Assembly (NCBI GenBank): GCA_027943245.1
Contig: JANDJZ010000143.1
Location: 62,001-126,000, forward strand
Length of the DNA: 64,000 bases
Direction: 5' to 3'
DNA from: Acanthamoeba sp. SK_2022b
Lineage: Eukaryota > Discosea > Longamoebia > Acanthamoebidae
In this document: piece by piece, positions 25,597 through 34,137 of the stretch
Layout of the letters: the number at the start of each line of letters is the position of its first letter
How positions within the stretch are numbered: the first letter of the stretch is position 1
Made by a program: the position numbers and the translations under genes
The notes under the pieces: model-generated
Databases searched by the model: none
Told to the model about the DNA's origin: nothing
What the model saw: the letters and a program-made list of their open reading frames with translations, nothing else

Positions 25597-26548
25597 ACCA
25601 TTCCTTATGTTTCAGCGGGTTGGTTGCCGCACCCAGAATGTCGGCCAGGACGTTAATGGTGATCACCAGCGTGCCGACCACCATGACGCCGGCGGAGATC
25701 GCCGCATAGTCCTGCTGGCGAATGGCGTTGATCAGCCACCGGCCGAGGCCCGGCCAGCTGAACACCACTTCGGTGATCATCGCCAGCGTGAGCATGGTGG
25801 AGAACTGCAGCCCCAGCTTGGGCACGATCGGCGGCAGCGCATTGTGCAACACGTGGCGGCGAATGATGGTGAAGCGCGACAGGCCGCGGGTGGCGGCGGC
25901 CTTGATGTAGTTTTGGCTCAGCACGTCGTCGGTGCTGATGCGCATCAGGCGCACCACTTCGGTAGTGGGGGCCACCGCCAGCGCGGCGATCGGCAGGATC
26001 ATGTGGCGCAGGGCGCTGCCGATCATCTCGGCGCGGTACGGCGAGTCCGACAGCCAGGCGTCAATCAGCGCGAAACCGGTGATCGGCTTCACCTGATACA
26101 GCAGGTCGAAACGGCCGGAAACCGGCAGCCAGCCCAGGTGCAGCGAGAAGAACAGCATCAGCAGCAGTGCCAGCCAGAACACCGGCATCGAAAAGCCCAG
26201 CAGCGCGAAGGTGCTGATGGCGGTGTCCTGCCATTTGCCGCGCAGCACGCCGGCGATGATGCCCAGCGGAATGCCGATAAACAGCGCCAGGGCGAAGGCC
26301 AGCAGGCACAGTTCCATGGTAGCCGGGAACACTTCGCGCAGCTGTTCGCTGATCGCCTGGCCGTTGATGCTGGAGACGCCGAAGTCCCAGTGCAGCAGGC
26401 TGACGAAGTAGAACTGATAGGCGTCCAGCAGGGCGGCGCCGTTCAGCGGCGCGCGCGGCGTGAAATAGCTCAGGCTGAAGCTGACCAGCGTCAGGAAGAA
26501 CAGCGTGATCAGCAGCAGCAGAATGCGGCGCAGGGTAAAGATAATCAC
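25583..26548 (-). CDS. sapB: Peptide ABC transporter permease SapB
   Basis: A 321-residue permease of the DppB/OppB type. An N-terminal span ([26 protein letters not shown]) is followed by a periplasmic section, then five spans with the EAA motif [25 protein letters not shown]. The length equals E. coli SapB. ATG overlaps the sapA stop by 4 nt, so translation is coupled through the operon. Confidence 0.96.
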   Translation of the reverse strand: MIIFTLRRILLLLITLFFLTLVSFSLSYFTPRAPLNGAALLDAYQFYFVSLLHWDFGVSSINGQAISEQLREVFPATMELCLLAFALALFIGIPLGIIAGVLRGKWQDTAISTFALLGFSMPVFWLALLLMLFFSLHLGWLPVSGRFDLLYQVKPITGFALIDAWLSDSPYRAEMIGSALRHMILPIAALAVAPTTEVVRLMRISTDDVLSQNYIKAAATRGLSRFTIIRRHVLHNALPPIVPKLGLQFSTMLTLAMITEVVFSWPGLGRWLINAIRQQDYAAISAGVMVVGTLVITINVLADILGAATNPLKHKEWYALR

Positions 26549-28194
26549 TTTTTCACCTCCGGCGCGGATTCACGGTACACCCCGGCGAACGAGGCGTTGC
26601 CGAACGGGCTCAGCACCAATCCCTTGATGTCGTAGCGGTAGGCCTGCAGCCGCAGGGAAGAGGCCAGCGGCAGCACCGGCAGTTGCTGCTCGAGGATCTT
26701 CTGCGCCTTGCGGTAGTTGTCGATGCGCTGAGACAGCTGCTGCGACAACAGCGCGTTCTGCAACACCTCGTCGAAGCCCGGGTCACACCAGTGAGCATAG
26801 TTGGTTTGCGAACGGATTGCCGCGCAGCTCAGCAGCGGCCGGAAGAAGCTGTCCGGGTCGTTGCTGTCGGTGGCCCAGCCGGTCAGGGTCAGATCGTGGT
26901 TCATCTCCATCAGGCGCGCCTCCTGGAAGCGCCCCTCTACCGGCACGATGGTGACGTTGATGCCCACCTGGCCGAGATCGGCCTGGATCAGCTCGGCGGT
27001 TTTCAGCGGGCTCGGGTTGTAAGATTGCGAGGCGGTCGGCACCCACAGCTTCAGGTTCAGCTGGCCGACGCCGGCCTGCCGCAGCATCTCGCGCGATTTG
27101 GCCGGATCGTACTCGGTGACGTGCGCGTCGTTGTCATAGGCCCAGGAGGCGCGCGGCAGGATTGAGGCGGCGGTTTCCGCCGTGCCGTAATAGATCGACT
27201 GCATCAACCGCTGGTTATTGATCGCCAGCGAGATCGCCTGGCGCACGTTGAGGTTGTCGAGCGGCGGTTTGCGGGTGTTGAACGCCAGGTAGGCGATGTT
27301 CATCCCCGGGCGCAGCGTCAGGCGCAGGCGCGGATCGTCGCGCAGGATAGACAGCTGGCTGGCCGCCGGATAGGCCAGCACGTCGCATTCGCCGGTCAGC
27401 AGCTTGGAGAGGCGGCCGGTGCCGCCTGCGCCCAGATCGATCACCACCTGCGGCATGCGCGGCAGGCCTTTCCAGTAGGCGGCGTTGCGCGCCAGGCGAA
27501 TATATTGCCCCGAGCGGTATTCATTGAGCAGGAACGGACCGCTGCCGACCGGCTCGCGGTCGATCAGCTCCTGGTGGCCTTCGCGCGTCAGCGTGTCGGC
27601 GTATTCGGCGGACAGCACCGGCGCGTAGTGGGTCGCCAGGTGCCACAGGAACGAGGCGTCCGGCGACTGCAGGCGGATCTCAACCGTGTAGTCGTCGAGC
27701 TTTCTCACGCTCTGCACCGAATCGCCGAACTGCAGGCTGTCGAAATAGGGGTATTCGCCGCCGTTGACGTCGTGATACGGGTGCTTTTGGTCAAATACGC
27801 GCGCGAAGCTGAACACCACGTCGTCGGCGTTCATCTTGCGGGTGGGCGTGAACCAGGCGGTGGTCTGGAACGGCACGTCCTTGCGCAGATGGAAACGGTA
27901 GGTGGCGCCGTTGTCCAACACTTCCCAGCTTTGCGCCAGCTCGGGGATCAGCCGGTAGGTGTAGGGATCGACATCCAGCAGACGATCGTACAGCTGGGCG
28001 GCCAGGGTATCCACCGTCAGGCCGCTGCTGGCCATTTGCGGGTTAAAGGTATTCAGTATGCCGCTGACGCAATAGACAAAGCCGCTCTGGCGAATGTCCG
28101 GCAGCGGCGCCGCGGCGGGCGCGGGCGGTGTTGTCGCGGCCAAGGCGGAGCCGGTAAAGCACAACGACACTATCCAAAGGGGTAAACCACGCAT
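26545..28194 (-). CDS. sapA: Periplasmic peptide-binding protein SapA
   Basis: A 549-residue SBP_bac_5 family solute-binding protein and first gene of sapABCDF. A signal peptide ([19 protein letters not shown]) is followed by an Ala/Pro-rich linker and the mature domain with [55 protein letters not shown] and [19 protein letters not shown]. It binds peptides, including antimicrobial peptides or haem in relatives, and delivers them to SapBC. The promoter lies in the 204-nt region shared with folE2, where a Zur-like palindrome is also found. Confidence 0.95.
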   Translation of the reverse strand: MRGLPLWIVSLCFTGSALAATTPPAPAAAPLPDIRQSGFVYCVSGILNTFNPQMASSGLTVDTLAAQLYDRLLDVDPYTYRLIPELAQSWEVLDNGATYRFHLRKDVPFQTTAWFTPTRKMNADDVVFSFARVFDQKHPYHDVNGGEYPYFDSLQFGDSVQSVRKLDDYTVEIRLQSPDASFLWHLATHYAPVLSAEYADTLTREGHQELIDREPVGSGPFLLNEYRSGQYIRLARNAAYWKGLPRMPQVVIDLGAGGTGRLSKLLTGECDVLAYPAASQLSILRDDPRLRLTLRPGMNIAYLAFNTRKPPLDNLNVRQAISLAINNQRLMQSIYYGTAETAASILPRASWAYDNDAHVTEYDPAKSREMLRQAGVGQLNLKLWVPTASQSYNPSPLKTAELIQADLGQVGINVTIVPVEGRFQEARLMEMNHDLTLTGWATDSNDPDSFFRPLLSCAAIRSQTNYAHWCDPGFDEVLQNALLSQQLSQRIDNYRKAQKILEQQLPVLPLASSLRLQAYRYDIKGLVLSPFGNASFAGVYRESAPEVKK

Positions 28195-28330
28195 AGGGGC
28201 TCATGGGTTAATCAGCAATAGCGTTAGTGTATCGCACTCTGACCGGCAGCCCAATCCATTGAGCAAAATCGCTGAGTTTTCTGCTACTTGATTAATCAGG
28301 CCGCCCAACGGCGTGAAAAAAATCTGATTT

Positions 28331-28354
28331 GATATGTTATAACATAACAAAATC
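28331..28354. promoter_or_regulatory. Zur box upstream of folE2
   Basis: A 24-nt AT-rich palindrome with core TATGTTATAACATAACA closely fits the enterobacterial Zur consensus (GAAATGTTATANTATAACATTTC). It ends 44 nt before the folE2 ATG, where it would overlap the promoter. The divergent sapA start is 136 nt away. FolE2 and COG0523 genes are well-known Zur targets, which supports the reading. Confidence 0.85.
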
Positions 28355-28398
28355 ATGATACCGTTCCCCGGCAAAGTCACAATAACGCAAGGGGATGT

Positions 28399-29325
28399 AT
28401 GAACGAAGTTGCACTTCCACCACGCCGTTCGCTGCCGGACGCTCAGGCATGGCGCGGCGAAATGAGTGATGTCGGGCTCGATTGGGTCGGGATGCAAGGG
28501 ATCGCACTGCCGCTGGAGCTGGCCGGCAAGCCACTGATGGCCACAGTCGACGCCGGCATCAACCTGCGCGCCGAAGCGGCGGGCGAACGCGGTATTCACA
28601 TGTCGCGCCTGTATCTGGCGCTGGATGAATTGACGCAGGGCGAGCTGACGCCGCAGCGCATCGGCCGAACGCTGCAGGCCTTTCTGGATTCGCAGCCGGA
28701 ACACAGCGATCGCGCCAAACTGGCGATCGGCGGCGAGCTGCTGTTGTCGCGCCCGGCGTTGCTGTCGCCGCAGCGCGGCTGGAAGGCTTACCCGCTGCGC
28801 ATCGAGGCGACCCTGACGAACACGCTGACGCTGGCGCTGACCATCGGTGTGCCTTACTCCTCTACCTGCCCGAGTTCGGCGGCGCTCAGCCGTCAGTTGG
28901 CGCAGCAACAGTTTCAGTTTGATTTTGAACAGGCGGCGGAGCGGGTCAGCCAACGCCAGGTGAGCGAGTGGCTGTTGGAGCAGGGAATGCCGGCCACCCC
29001 TCACAGCCAGCGCAGCTGGGCCTGGGTCACCGTGACGCCCGAGAATGAACGGGCGTTCGAACCGGTGAAATTGATCGACCGCATCGAACACGCGCTGGGC
29101 ACGCCGGTACAAACGCTGGTGAAACGCCGCGACGAGCAGGCCTTCGCGCTGGCCAACGGTCAGAACTTGATGTTTTGCGAAGATGCGGCGCGCCGTCTGT
29201 ATCGCATGCTGCGCAGCCAGTGCGATTACCGCGCCTTCTCGCTGCGCGTCGAGCATCAGGAGAGCCTGCATGCCCACAATGCGGTGGCGGAGTTGAGCTG
29301 GCGGGGAGAAAATCATGTTGCGTAA
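28399..29325 (+). CDS. folE2: GTP cyclohydrolase FolE2 (type IB)
   Basis: A 308-residue type IB GTP cyclohydrolase, which makes dihydroneopterin triphosphate for folate synthesis and works with metals other than zinc. Recognisable parts are the N-terminal DVGLDWVGMQGI, the VDAGINLRAEAAGERGIHMSR segment (a hallmark of COG1469), the active-site loop GVPYSSTCPSSAAL with the catalytic Cys, and the C-terminal SCQCDYR-like region, here RSQCDYRAFSLRVEHQESLH. It replaces zinc-dependent FolE during zinc limitation. It heads a three-gene operon under a Zur box and overlaps the carbonic anhydrase gene by 11 nt. Confidence 0.93.
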   Translation: MNEVALPPRRSLPDAQAWRGEMSDVGLDWVGMQGIALPLELAGKPLMATVDAGINLRAEAAGERGIHMSRLYLALDELTQGELTPQRIGRTLQAFLDSQPEHSDRAKLAIGGELLLSRPALLSPQRGWKAYPLRIEATLTNTLTLALTIGVPYSSTCPSSAALSRQLAQQQFQFDFEQAAERVSQRQVSEWLLEQGMPATPHSQRSWAWVTVTPENERAFEPVKLIDRIEHALGTPVQTLVKRRDEQAFALANGQNLMFCEDAARRLYRMLRSQCDYRAFSLRVEHQESLHAHNAVAELSWRGENHVA

Positions 29326-29875
29326 AAATCCCAGCGGCCATCTGCCGCAGGTCTCGCCGCTGGCCTACATCGATCCCACCGCCATTATTTGCGGCCGGGT
29401 GATCGTCGAAGATTTCGTTTACGTCGGCCCTTATGCGGTGATCCGCGCCGACGAGTTGAACGCCGCCGGCGACATGGAGCCGATCGTCATCGGCTCGCAC
29501 TCCAATATTCAGGACGGCGTGGTGATCCACTCCAAGAGCGGGGCGGCGGTCACCATTGGCCGTTACAGCTCGATCGCCCACCGCGCCATCGTCCACGGCC
29601 CGTGTCGCATCGACGATCGGGTGTTTATCGGTTTCAACAGCGTGCTGTTCAACTGCCACATCCAGTCCGGCTGCGTGGTGCGTTACAACGCGGTGGTGGA
29701 CGGTGTGACGCTGCCGGAAAACCGCTATATCCCCTCGACCGAGCGCGTAGGGCCGGACAGCGACCTGTCGCGCTATCGCCAGGTCGATCGCGGCGCGCTG
29801 CAGTTTTCGGAAGAAGTGGCCGCCACCAACGTCGAGCTGGTGCGCGGTTACCAGGCATTACGCAATGAATTTTAA
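29315..29875 (+). CDS. Gamma-class carbonic anhydrase-like protein
   Basis: A 186-residue left-handed beta-helix protein built from hexapeptide repeats ([25 protein letters not shown] onward). Candidate metal-ligand histidines are VVIHSKS and AHRAIVHGP, the spacing seen in gamma carbonic anhydrases. It would hydrate CO2 in the cytoplasm. As the Pseudomonas Zur operon also contains a gamma carbonic anhydrase beside folE2, this copy probably substitutes for zinc-dependent carbonic anhydrase, perhaps using iron or cobalt. GGGGAGAAAATC gives the ribosome site at 29315, inside the end of folE2. Confidence 0.88.
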   Translation: MLRKNPSGHLPQVSPLAYIDPTAIICGRVIVEDFVYVGPYAVIRADELNAAGDMEPIVIGSHSNIQDGVVIHSKSGAAVTIGRYSSIAHRAIVHGPCRIDDRVFIGFNSVLFNCHIQSGCVVRYNAVVDGVTLPENRYIPSTERVGPDSDLSRYRQVDRGALQFSEEVAATNVELVRGYQALRNEF

Positions 29876-29885
29876 TGAGGCTCCC

Positions 29886-31073
29886 ATGAAACAACTTCCC
29901 GTGACCGTGCTTTCCGGCTTTCTCGGCGCCGGCAAAACCACGGTTCTGAACCACATCCTGAACAACCGGCAGGGCATGCGCGTGGCGGTGATCGTCAACG
30001 ATATGAGTGAGGTGAACATCGACGCCGCGCTGGTGGAAAATGCCGTGCATCTCGATCGCCAGGAAGAGAAGCTGGTGGAGATGAGCAACGGCTGCATTTG
30101 CTGCACGCTGCGCGAAGACCTGCTGGTATCGGTGCGTGAACTGGCGCAGGACGGGCGTTTCGATTACCTGCTGATCGAATCGAGCGGCATCTCTGAGCCG
30201 CTGCCGGTGGCGGAAACCTTTACCTTTGAGGACGAAAAGGGCGAAAGCCTGTCGCAGTTCGCCCGGCTGGATACCCTGGTGACGGTGGTCGACGGGGTGA
30301 ATTTCATCCAGCAGTACCAGCAGGCGCAAAGCCTGCAGGAGGCCGGCCAAAGCCTGGGCGAGGACGATCTGCGCAGCGTGGCGGATCTGCTGATTGAGCA
30401 AATTGAGTTCTGCGACGTGATCCTGGTCAGCAAGACCGATCTGTTGACGCCATCCCAGCAAGGCGAAGTGATGGCGCTGCTGGCCAGCCTGAACCCCGAT
30501 GCCCGCATTGTGCCGATCGCGCCGGGCAAACTGCCGCTGGAGGCGGTGCTGAATACCGGCAGCTTCAGCTTTGAAAAGGCGCAGCAGGCGCCCGGCTGGC
30601 TGAAAGAGCTGCGCGGCGAACACGTGCCGGAAACGGAAAACTACGGCATCAGCAGCTTCGTCTACCAGGCGCGGCGGCCGTTTGCGCCGGACAAGTTTTA
30701 CCGCGTGATCAACGGCGATTGGGGCGGCGGCAAGTTGCTGCGCTCGAAAGGCTTTTTCTGGCTGGCGACGCGGCCGCGGCAGGCCGGGCAGTGGAGCCAG
30801 GCAGGGGGCATCGCCCACTACGGCCTCGCGGGCACCTTTTGGCGCGCCATTCCGCAAGATAATTGGCCGCAGGATCCCGAAGCGCGGGCGCACATTCAGG
30901 AAAAATGGGTGGAGCCGTTCGGCGATATGCGCCAGGAACTGGTGTTTATCGGCCAGCATTTGCAGCAGGCGACGATCGTGCGTTTGCTGGACGACTGCCT
31001 GCTGAGCGACGATGAAATGGCCGCCGGCGTGGACTATTGGCTGGACATGGCAGACCCGTTCCCTGAGTGGTAA
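29886..31073 (+). CDS. COG0523 GTPase, ZigA-like zinc metallochaperone
   Basis: A 395-residue CobW/COG0523 GTPase. Walker A is GFLGAGKTT, Walker B/switch is [11 protein letters not shown], guanine recognition is VSKTDLL, and the metal-binding CxCC is [11 protein letters not shown]. The C-terminal CobW_C domain starts around residue 255 ([20 protein letters not shown]). Zur-controlled members (ZigA, ZNG1-like) deliver zinc to client enzymes under shortage. The ATG at 29886 follows a GAGGCTCCC site and lies 10 nt after the carbonic anhydrase stop, so it is the last gene of the folE2 operon. RyhB follows downstream. Confidence 0.92.
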   Translation: MKQLPVTVLSGFLGAGKTTVLNHILNNRQGMRVAVIVNDMSEVNIDAALVENAVHLDRQEEKLVEMSNGCICCTLREDLLVSVRELAQDGRFDYLLIESSGISEPLPVAETFTFEDEKGESLSQFARLDTLVTVVDGVNFIQQYQQAQSLQEAGQSLGEDDLRSVADLLIEQIEFCDVILVSKTDLLTPSQQGEVMALLASLNPDARIVPIAPGKLPLEAVLNTGSFSFEKAQQAPGWLKELRGEHVPETENYGISSFVYQARRPFAPDKFYRVINGDWGGGKLLRSKGFFWLATRPRQAGQWSQAGGIAHYGLAGTFWRAIPQDNWPQDPEARAHIQEKWVEPFGDMRQELVFIGQHLQQATIVRLLDDCLLSDDEMAAGVDYWLDMADPFPEW

Positions 31074-31128
31074 TTGCGCAATCTTCGTGTGGTAATGAGA
31101 AAAATTCTCAACAAAGTGCTTTACAGAC

Positions 31129-31147
31129 GATACTGATAACTATTATC
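31129..31147 (+). promoter_or_regulatory. Fur box of ryhB
   Basis: GATACTGATAACTATTATC matches the 19-bp Fur consensus GATAATGATAATCATTATC at 16 of 19 positions. It covers the TATTAT -10 element (31141-31146) of the small RNA promoter. Confidence 0.88.
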
Positions 31148-31150
31148 ATC

Positions 31151-31261
31151 GCCTGGCAGTTCACGGAAGGCCACAGTTTGCGGCTCTGATGTGGAAGGCA
31201 CGACATTGCTCACATTGCTTCCAGTGTTTTTTAAGCCAGCTCGGGTGCTGGCTTTTTTTTT
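31151..31261 (+). ncRNA. ryhB: RyhB iron-starvation small RNA
   Basis: The core from 31198 to 31224 (beginning GCACGACATTGCTCACATTG) is identical, as far as I recall, to the target-pairing and Hfq-binding core of E. coli RyhB. It is followed by a linker, a terminator stem (AAGCCAGC/GCTGGCTT, 31233-31254) and a long T run. A Fur box overlaps the promoter, so the RNA is made when iron is low and then represses mRNAs of iron-containing proteins. The 5' end is estimated from the -10 box. The gene sits between the Zur-controlled operon and pspF, unlike its yhhX-yhhY site in E. coli. Confidence 0.93.
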
Positions 31262-31266
31262 GCCTG

Positions 31267-32274
31267 TTATTCCTCGTCCGCTTCGCCGTTTTGCAGCAGC
31301 GCATGCTTTTTCAGCATGCCGCGCAGCTGGTGATAGGTGAGCCCCAGCAGCTGCGCCGCCTTGCGCTGATTGAAGCGCCCCTGCTGCAGCGCCGCTTCGA
31401 TCAATGCCTTCTCCTGCTCGAGCTGCCAGTGTTTCAAATCCAGCGGCAGCGGCGGTAACGCGCCGGCGTCTTCAGGAACGGGCGCGACCGGCGTGGCCTC
31501 GCGTGGTGCAAACGGGTTGATGACGATGTCGTCCAGCGGGCTGTCGCTGTCGCCGTGGCGATAAACCGAGCGTTCCACCACGTTTTTCAGTTCGCGCACG
31601 TTGCCCGGCCAGCCATACTCGAGCAACGTTCGCCTGGCATGCTCGGTAAAGCCGGGAAACAGCGGCAGCGCCAGCTCGCGGCACATTTGAATGGCGAAAT
31701 GCTCGGCCAACAGCATGATATCGGGCCGCCGTTGGCGCAGCGGCGGCAGCTGCACCACGTCGAACGCCAGCCGATCCAGCAGATCGGCGCGGAACTTGCC
31801 CGCCGCCGCCAGCGCCGGCAGATCGTCGTTGGTGGCGCACACCAGGCGCACATCCACCCGCAGCGGCTGGCTGCCGCCCACGCGCTCCAGCTGGCCGTAT
31901 TCGATCACCCGCAGCAATTTCTCCTGCACCAGCATCGGCGCGGTCGCCAGCTCATCGAGAAACAGCGTGCCGCCGTCGGCGCGCTCGAAGCGCCCCAGAT
32001 GGCGCTTTTGCGCGCCGGTAAACGCGCCGGCCTCATGGCCGAACAGCTCGGAATCCAGCAGGTTTTCATTCAGCGCCGCGCAGTTAAGCGAGATGAAGGG
32101 CCCTTGCCAGCGGTTGGAGAGGTAGTGCAGACGGTGAGCGATCAGCTCCTTGCCGGTGCCGCGCTCGCCGATCACCAGCACCGGCTTGTTCAGCTTGGCG
32201 ACCTGGGAGACTTGCTCCAAGACTTCGACAAAGGCGTTTGCCTCGCCCAACAAATTCTCTGGCTGTTCGTTCAT
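31267..32274 (-). CDS. pspF: Phage shock protein operon activator PspF
   Basis: A 335-residue sigma-54 activator lacking a receiver domain. The AAA+ module has Walker A GERGTGKELIA, the sigma-54 contact loop GAFTGAQ in FGHEAGAFTGAQKRHLG, Walker B GGTLFLDELAT and the sensor motifs. A C-terminal Fis-type helix-turn-helix (NQRKAAQLLGLTYHQLRGMLKK) follows a Pro/Ala linker that is longer than in E. coli PspF (325). I chose the ATG at 32274 (NEQPENLLGEAN); a TTG at 32289 is in frame. PspF drives pspA and is held inactive by PspA. Confidence 0.95.
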   Translation of the reverse strand: MNEQPENLLGEANAFVEVLEQVSQVAKLNKPVLVIGERGTGKELIAHRLHYLSNRWQGPFISLNCAALNENLLDSELFGHEAGAFTGAQKRHLGRFERADGGTLFLDELATAPMLVQEKLLRVIEYGQLERVGGSQPLRVDVRLVCATNDDLPALAAAGKFRADLLDRLAFDVVQLPPLRQRRPDIMLLAEHFAIQMCRELALPLFPGFTEHARRTLLEYGWPGNVRELKNVVERSVYRHGDSDSPLDDIVINPFAPREATPVAPVPEDAGALPPLPLDLKHWQLEQEKALIEAALQQGRFNQRKAAQLLGLTYHQLRGMLKKHALLQNGEADEE

Positions 32275-32370
32275 GATGAAATTCGCCAATGTTTGGTGAA
32301 AATAATCACTCTACAGCAAGCGCGCAGAGAGTCAAAAAATAATATTCGTTATTTTTCAATGATATAAAAG

Positions 32371-32388
32371 TTGGCACGGGTTTTGATT
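32371..32388 (+). promoter_or_regulatory. Sigma-54 promoter of pspABCD
   Basis: TTGGCAC at the -24 region and TTTTGA at the -12 region have the required spacing (GG at 32373, then 10 nt, then GA at 32385). The -12 has GA in place of the consensus GC; E. coli pspA has GT. The predicted transcript starts near 32397, about 60 nt before pspA. Confidence 0.75.
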
Positions 32389-32458
32389 ATATCTTTGGGC
32401 AAGCTGTACGACTTAACGCGGCGCTTCAGACGCCATCAGAACCAAGAGGAAGTGAATT

Positions 32459-33124
32459 ATGGGTATTTTTTCTCGTTTTGCCGACATCGTGAACGCCAAC
32501 ATCAACACCCTGCTGGACAAGGCGGAAGATCCGCAGAAGCTGGTGCGGTTGATGATCCAAGAGATGGAAGACACGCTGGTTGAAGTTCGCTCTACGTCGG
32601 CGCGCGCGCTGGCGGAGAAAAAGCAGCTGCTGCGTCGCATTGAGCAGGGTGAAAACCAGGTAAGCGACTGGCAGGAAAAAGCCGAACTGGCCCTGCGCAA
32701 AGATAAAGAAGACTTGGCCCGTGCGGCGCTGATCGAAAAACAAAAGGTGGCCGATCTGATCGCCACGCTGACGCAGGAAGTGGCGACCGTAGAAGAAACG
32801 CTGGCGCGCATGAAGAGCGAAATCGGCGAGCTGGAAAACAAGCTGACCGAAACCCGCGCGCGGCAGCAGGCGCTGGCGCTGCGTCATCAGGCCGCGTCTT
32901 CTTCCCGTGACGTGCGCCGCCAGCTCGACAGCGGCAAGCTGGATGAGGCGATGGCGCGTTTCGAACAGTTCGAGCGCCGTATCGACCACATGGAAGCCGA
33001 GGCGGAAAGCATCAGCATCGGTAAAAAGAAGTCGCTGGACCAAGAGTTTGCCGAACTGAAGGCCGACGACGCCATCAGTGAGCAACTGGCGGCGCTGAAA
33101 GCCAAAATGAACCGCTCAGAGTAA
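32459..33124 (+). CDS. pspA: Phage shock protein A
   Basis: A 221-residue coiled-coil protein of the PspA/IM30/ESCRT-III-like family. The N-terminal amphipathic helix [21 protein letters not shown] binds membranes and PspF; heptad-rich helices run from about residue 25 to 185. In the resting cell it inhibits PspF; under membrane stress it assembles on the inner membrane and preserves the proton-motive force. The gene is first in pspABCD, preceded by GAGGAAGTGAATT. Confidence 0.97.
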   Translation: MGIFSRFADIVNANINTLLDKAEDPQKLVRLMIQEMEDTLVEVRSTSARALAEKKQLLRRIEQGENQVSDWQEKAELALRKDKEDLARAALIEKQKVADLIATLTQEVATVEETLARMKSEIGELENKLTETRARQQALALRHQAASSSRDVRRQLDSGKLDEAMARFEQFERRIDHMEAEAESISIGKKKSLDQEFAELKADDAISEQLAALKAKMNRSE

Positions 33125-33187
33125 GGCGAACCGCGGCCACACGCCGGAGGTGGCCGCCTATCCAGGACCCGATAAGAAGGAATAACA

Positions 33188-33415
33188 ATGAGTGCTTTAT
33201 TACTTGCCATTCCGCTGACAATTTTCGTGCTGTTTGTCGCGCCGATTTGGCTTTGGCTGCATTACAGCAATCGGCAACAGACCGGCATCCAGCTGAGTCA
33301 GCAAGAAATGCAGCGCCTGGCGCAGCTGGCGGAAGACGCCAAACGCATGCGTGAACGCATTCAGGCGTTGGAAGAGATCCTCGATACGGAACACCCGAAC
33401 TGGAGACAGTCCTGA
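33188..33415 (+). CDS. pspB: Phage shock protein B
   Basis: A 75-residue inner-membrane protein with one N-terminal span (LLLAIPLTIFVLFVAPIWLWLHY) and a cytoplasmic coiled coil (QEMQRLAQLAEDAKRMRERIQALEEIL). With PspC it senses stress such as mislocalised secretins and recruits PspA. Its stop overlaps the pspC start (TGATG), indicating coupling. Confidence 0.96.
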   Translation: MSALLLAIPLTIFVLFVAPIWLWLHYSNRQQTGIQLSQQEMQRLAQLAEDAKRMRERIQALEEILDTEHPNWRQS

Positions 33416-33774
33416 TGAGCACGACGCTGGGCAGTAAAAAGCTTTATCGCGTTCCCGAAGAAGGCATGGTGAAAGGCGTCTGCGCCGGTTTGGCCCACTA
33501 TTTCGACGTGCCGGTGCGCCTGATCCGCGTGATGGTGGTGCTGTCGCTGTTCTTCGGGCTGTTCTTCTTCACGCTGGTGGCCTATATCGCGCTGGTGTTC
33601 GTGTTGGATGAAGCGCCGGCCAGCCGTTTCGAAGGCGAGCATCAGAAGACGCCGCGCCAGTTGCTCGATCAGCTGGAGTATGAGCTGGGCAGCGGCGAGC
33701 AGCAGCTGCGTCAGGTCGAGCGCTACGTGACGTCCGATACCTTCGGCGTACAGAGCCGTTTCCGCAAGCTGTAA
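33415..33774 (+). CDS. pspC: Phage shock protein C
   Basis: A 119-residue protein with the PspC domain (KKLYRVPEEGMVKGVCAGLAHYFDVPVRLIRV), a long hydrophobic segment (VMVVLSLFFGLFFFTLVAYIALVFVL) and a C-terminal tail with a leucine-rich amphipathic region. It works with PspB to relieve PspA inhibition of PspF. The length matches E. coli PspC. Confidence 0.96.
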   Translation: MSTTLGSKKLYRVPEEGMVKGVCAGLAHYFDVPVRLIRVMVVLSLFFGLFFFTLVAYIALVFVLDEAPASRFEGEHQKTPRQLLDQLEYELGSGEQQLRQVERYVTSDTFGVQSRFRKL

Positions 33775-33784
33775 CCCTTCTTGC

Positions 33785-33812
33785 GATACCCGGCCTGCAC
33801 AGGCCGGGTATC
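33785..33812 (+). other. Perfect 12-bp hairpin between pspC and pspD
   Basis: GATACCCGGCCT (33785-33796) and its exact complement (33801-33812) enclose a GCAC loop, 11 nt after the pspC stop. No T run follows, so full termination is unlikely. A partial attenuator or mRNA-stability element inside the operon is more plausible. Confidence 0.7.
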
Positions 33813-33870
33813 TTCGCCGCCGTTATCCCATAAATGTAACCTTAATCGTCTTGTGCCGGAGGGCATTGTC

Positions 33871-34137
33871 ATGAATAAAATCGATGTCGCGAACACCGCC
33901 AAAACGGGTGGATTTAAACGAGGAGCGGCGGCAATGTTGAAGACATTGGCTAAAGTCATCATCATAGCGTTATTGAACTATGGCCCTGCGGGCGCCGCCG
34001 GCTGGCTGTTGAAGACCGTCGGCCGCAAACCGGTGCGCTTCGTGCTGGCGCTGGTGCTGGAACCGCTGTTCCGTAAAGGCCTGAACAAGGCATTCGGGCG
34101 TTACGTCAAGGAGAGCAATGAAACGACTGCAAAATGA
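33871..34137 (+). CDS. pspD: Phage shock protein D
   Basis: An 88-residue protein related to E. coli PspD (73 residues). The conserved core is LAKVIIIALLNYGPAGAAGWLLKTVGRKP followed by VRFVLALVLEPLFRKGLNKAFGRYVK, two hydrophobic segments with basic ends, suggesting a peripheral or inner-membrane protein. Its role in the Psp response is minor and poorly defined. I chose the ATG at 33871 after CCGGAGGGC; an internal ATG at about residue 18 would give a length nearer the E. coli protein. The 3' end overlaps ycjX by 20 nt. Confidence 0.88.
   Translation: MNKIDVANTAKTGGFKRGAAAMLKTLAKVIIIALLNYGPAGAAGWLLKTVGRKPVRFVLALVLEPLFRKGLNKAFGRYVKESNETTAK

Noticed and set aside
31189..31458. 89-codon rightward frame
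   Set aside because: It covers the RyhB core and terminator and then runs antisense into pspF. Its N-terminus is just translated RyhB.
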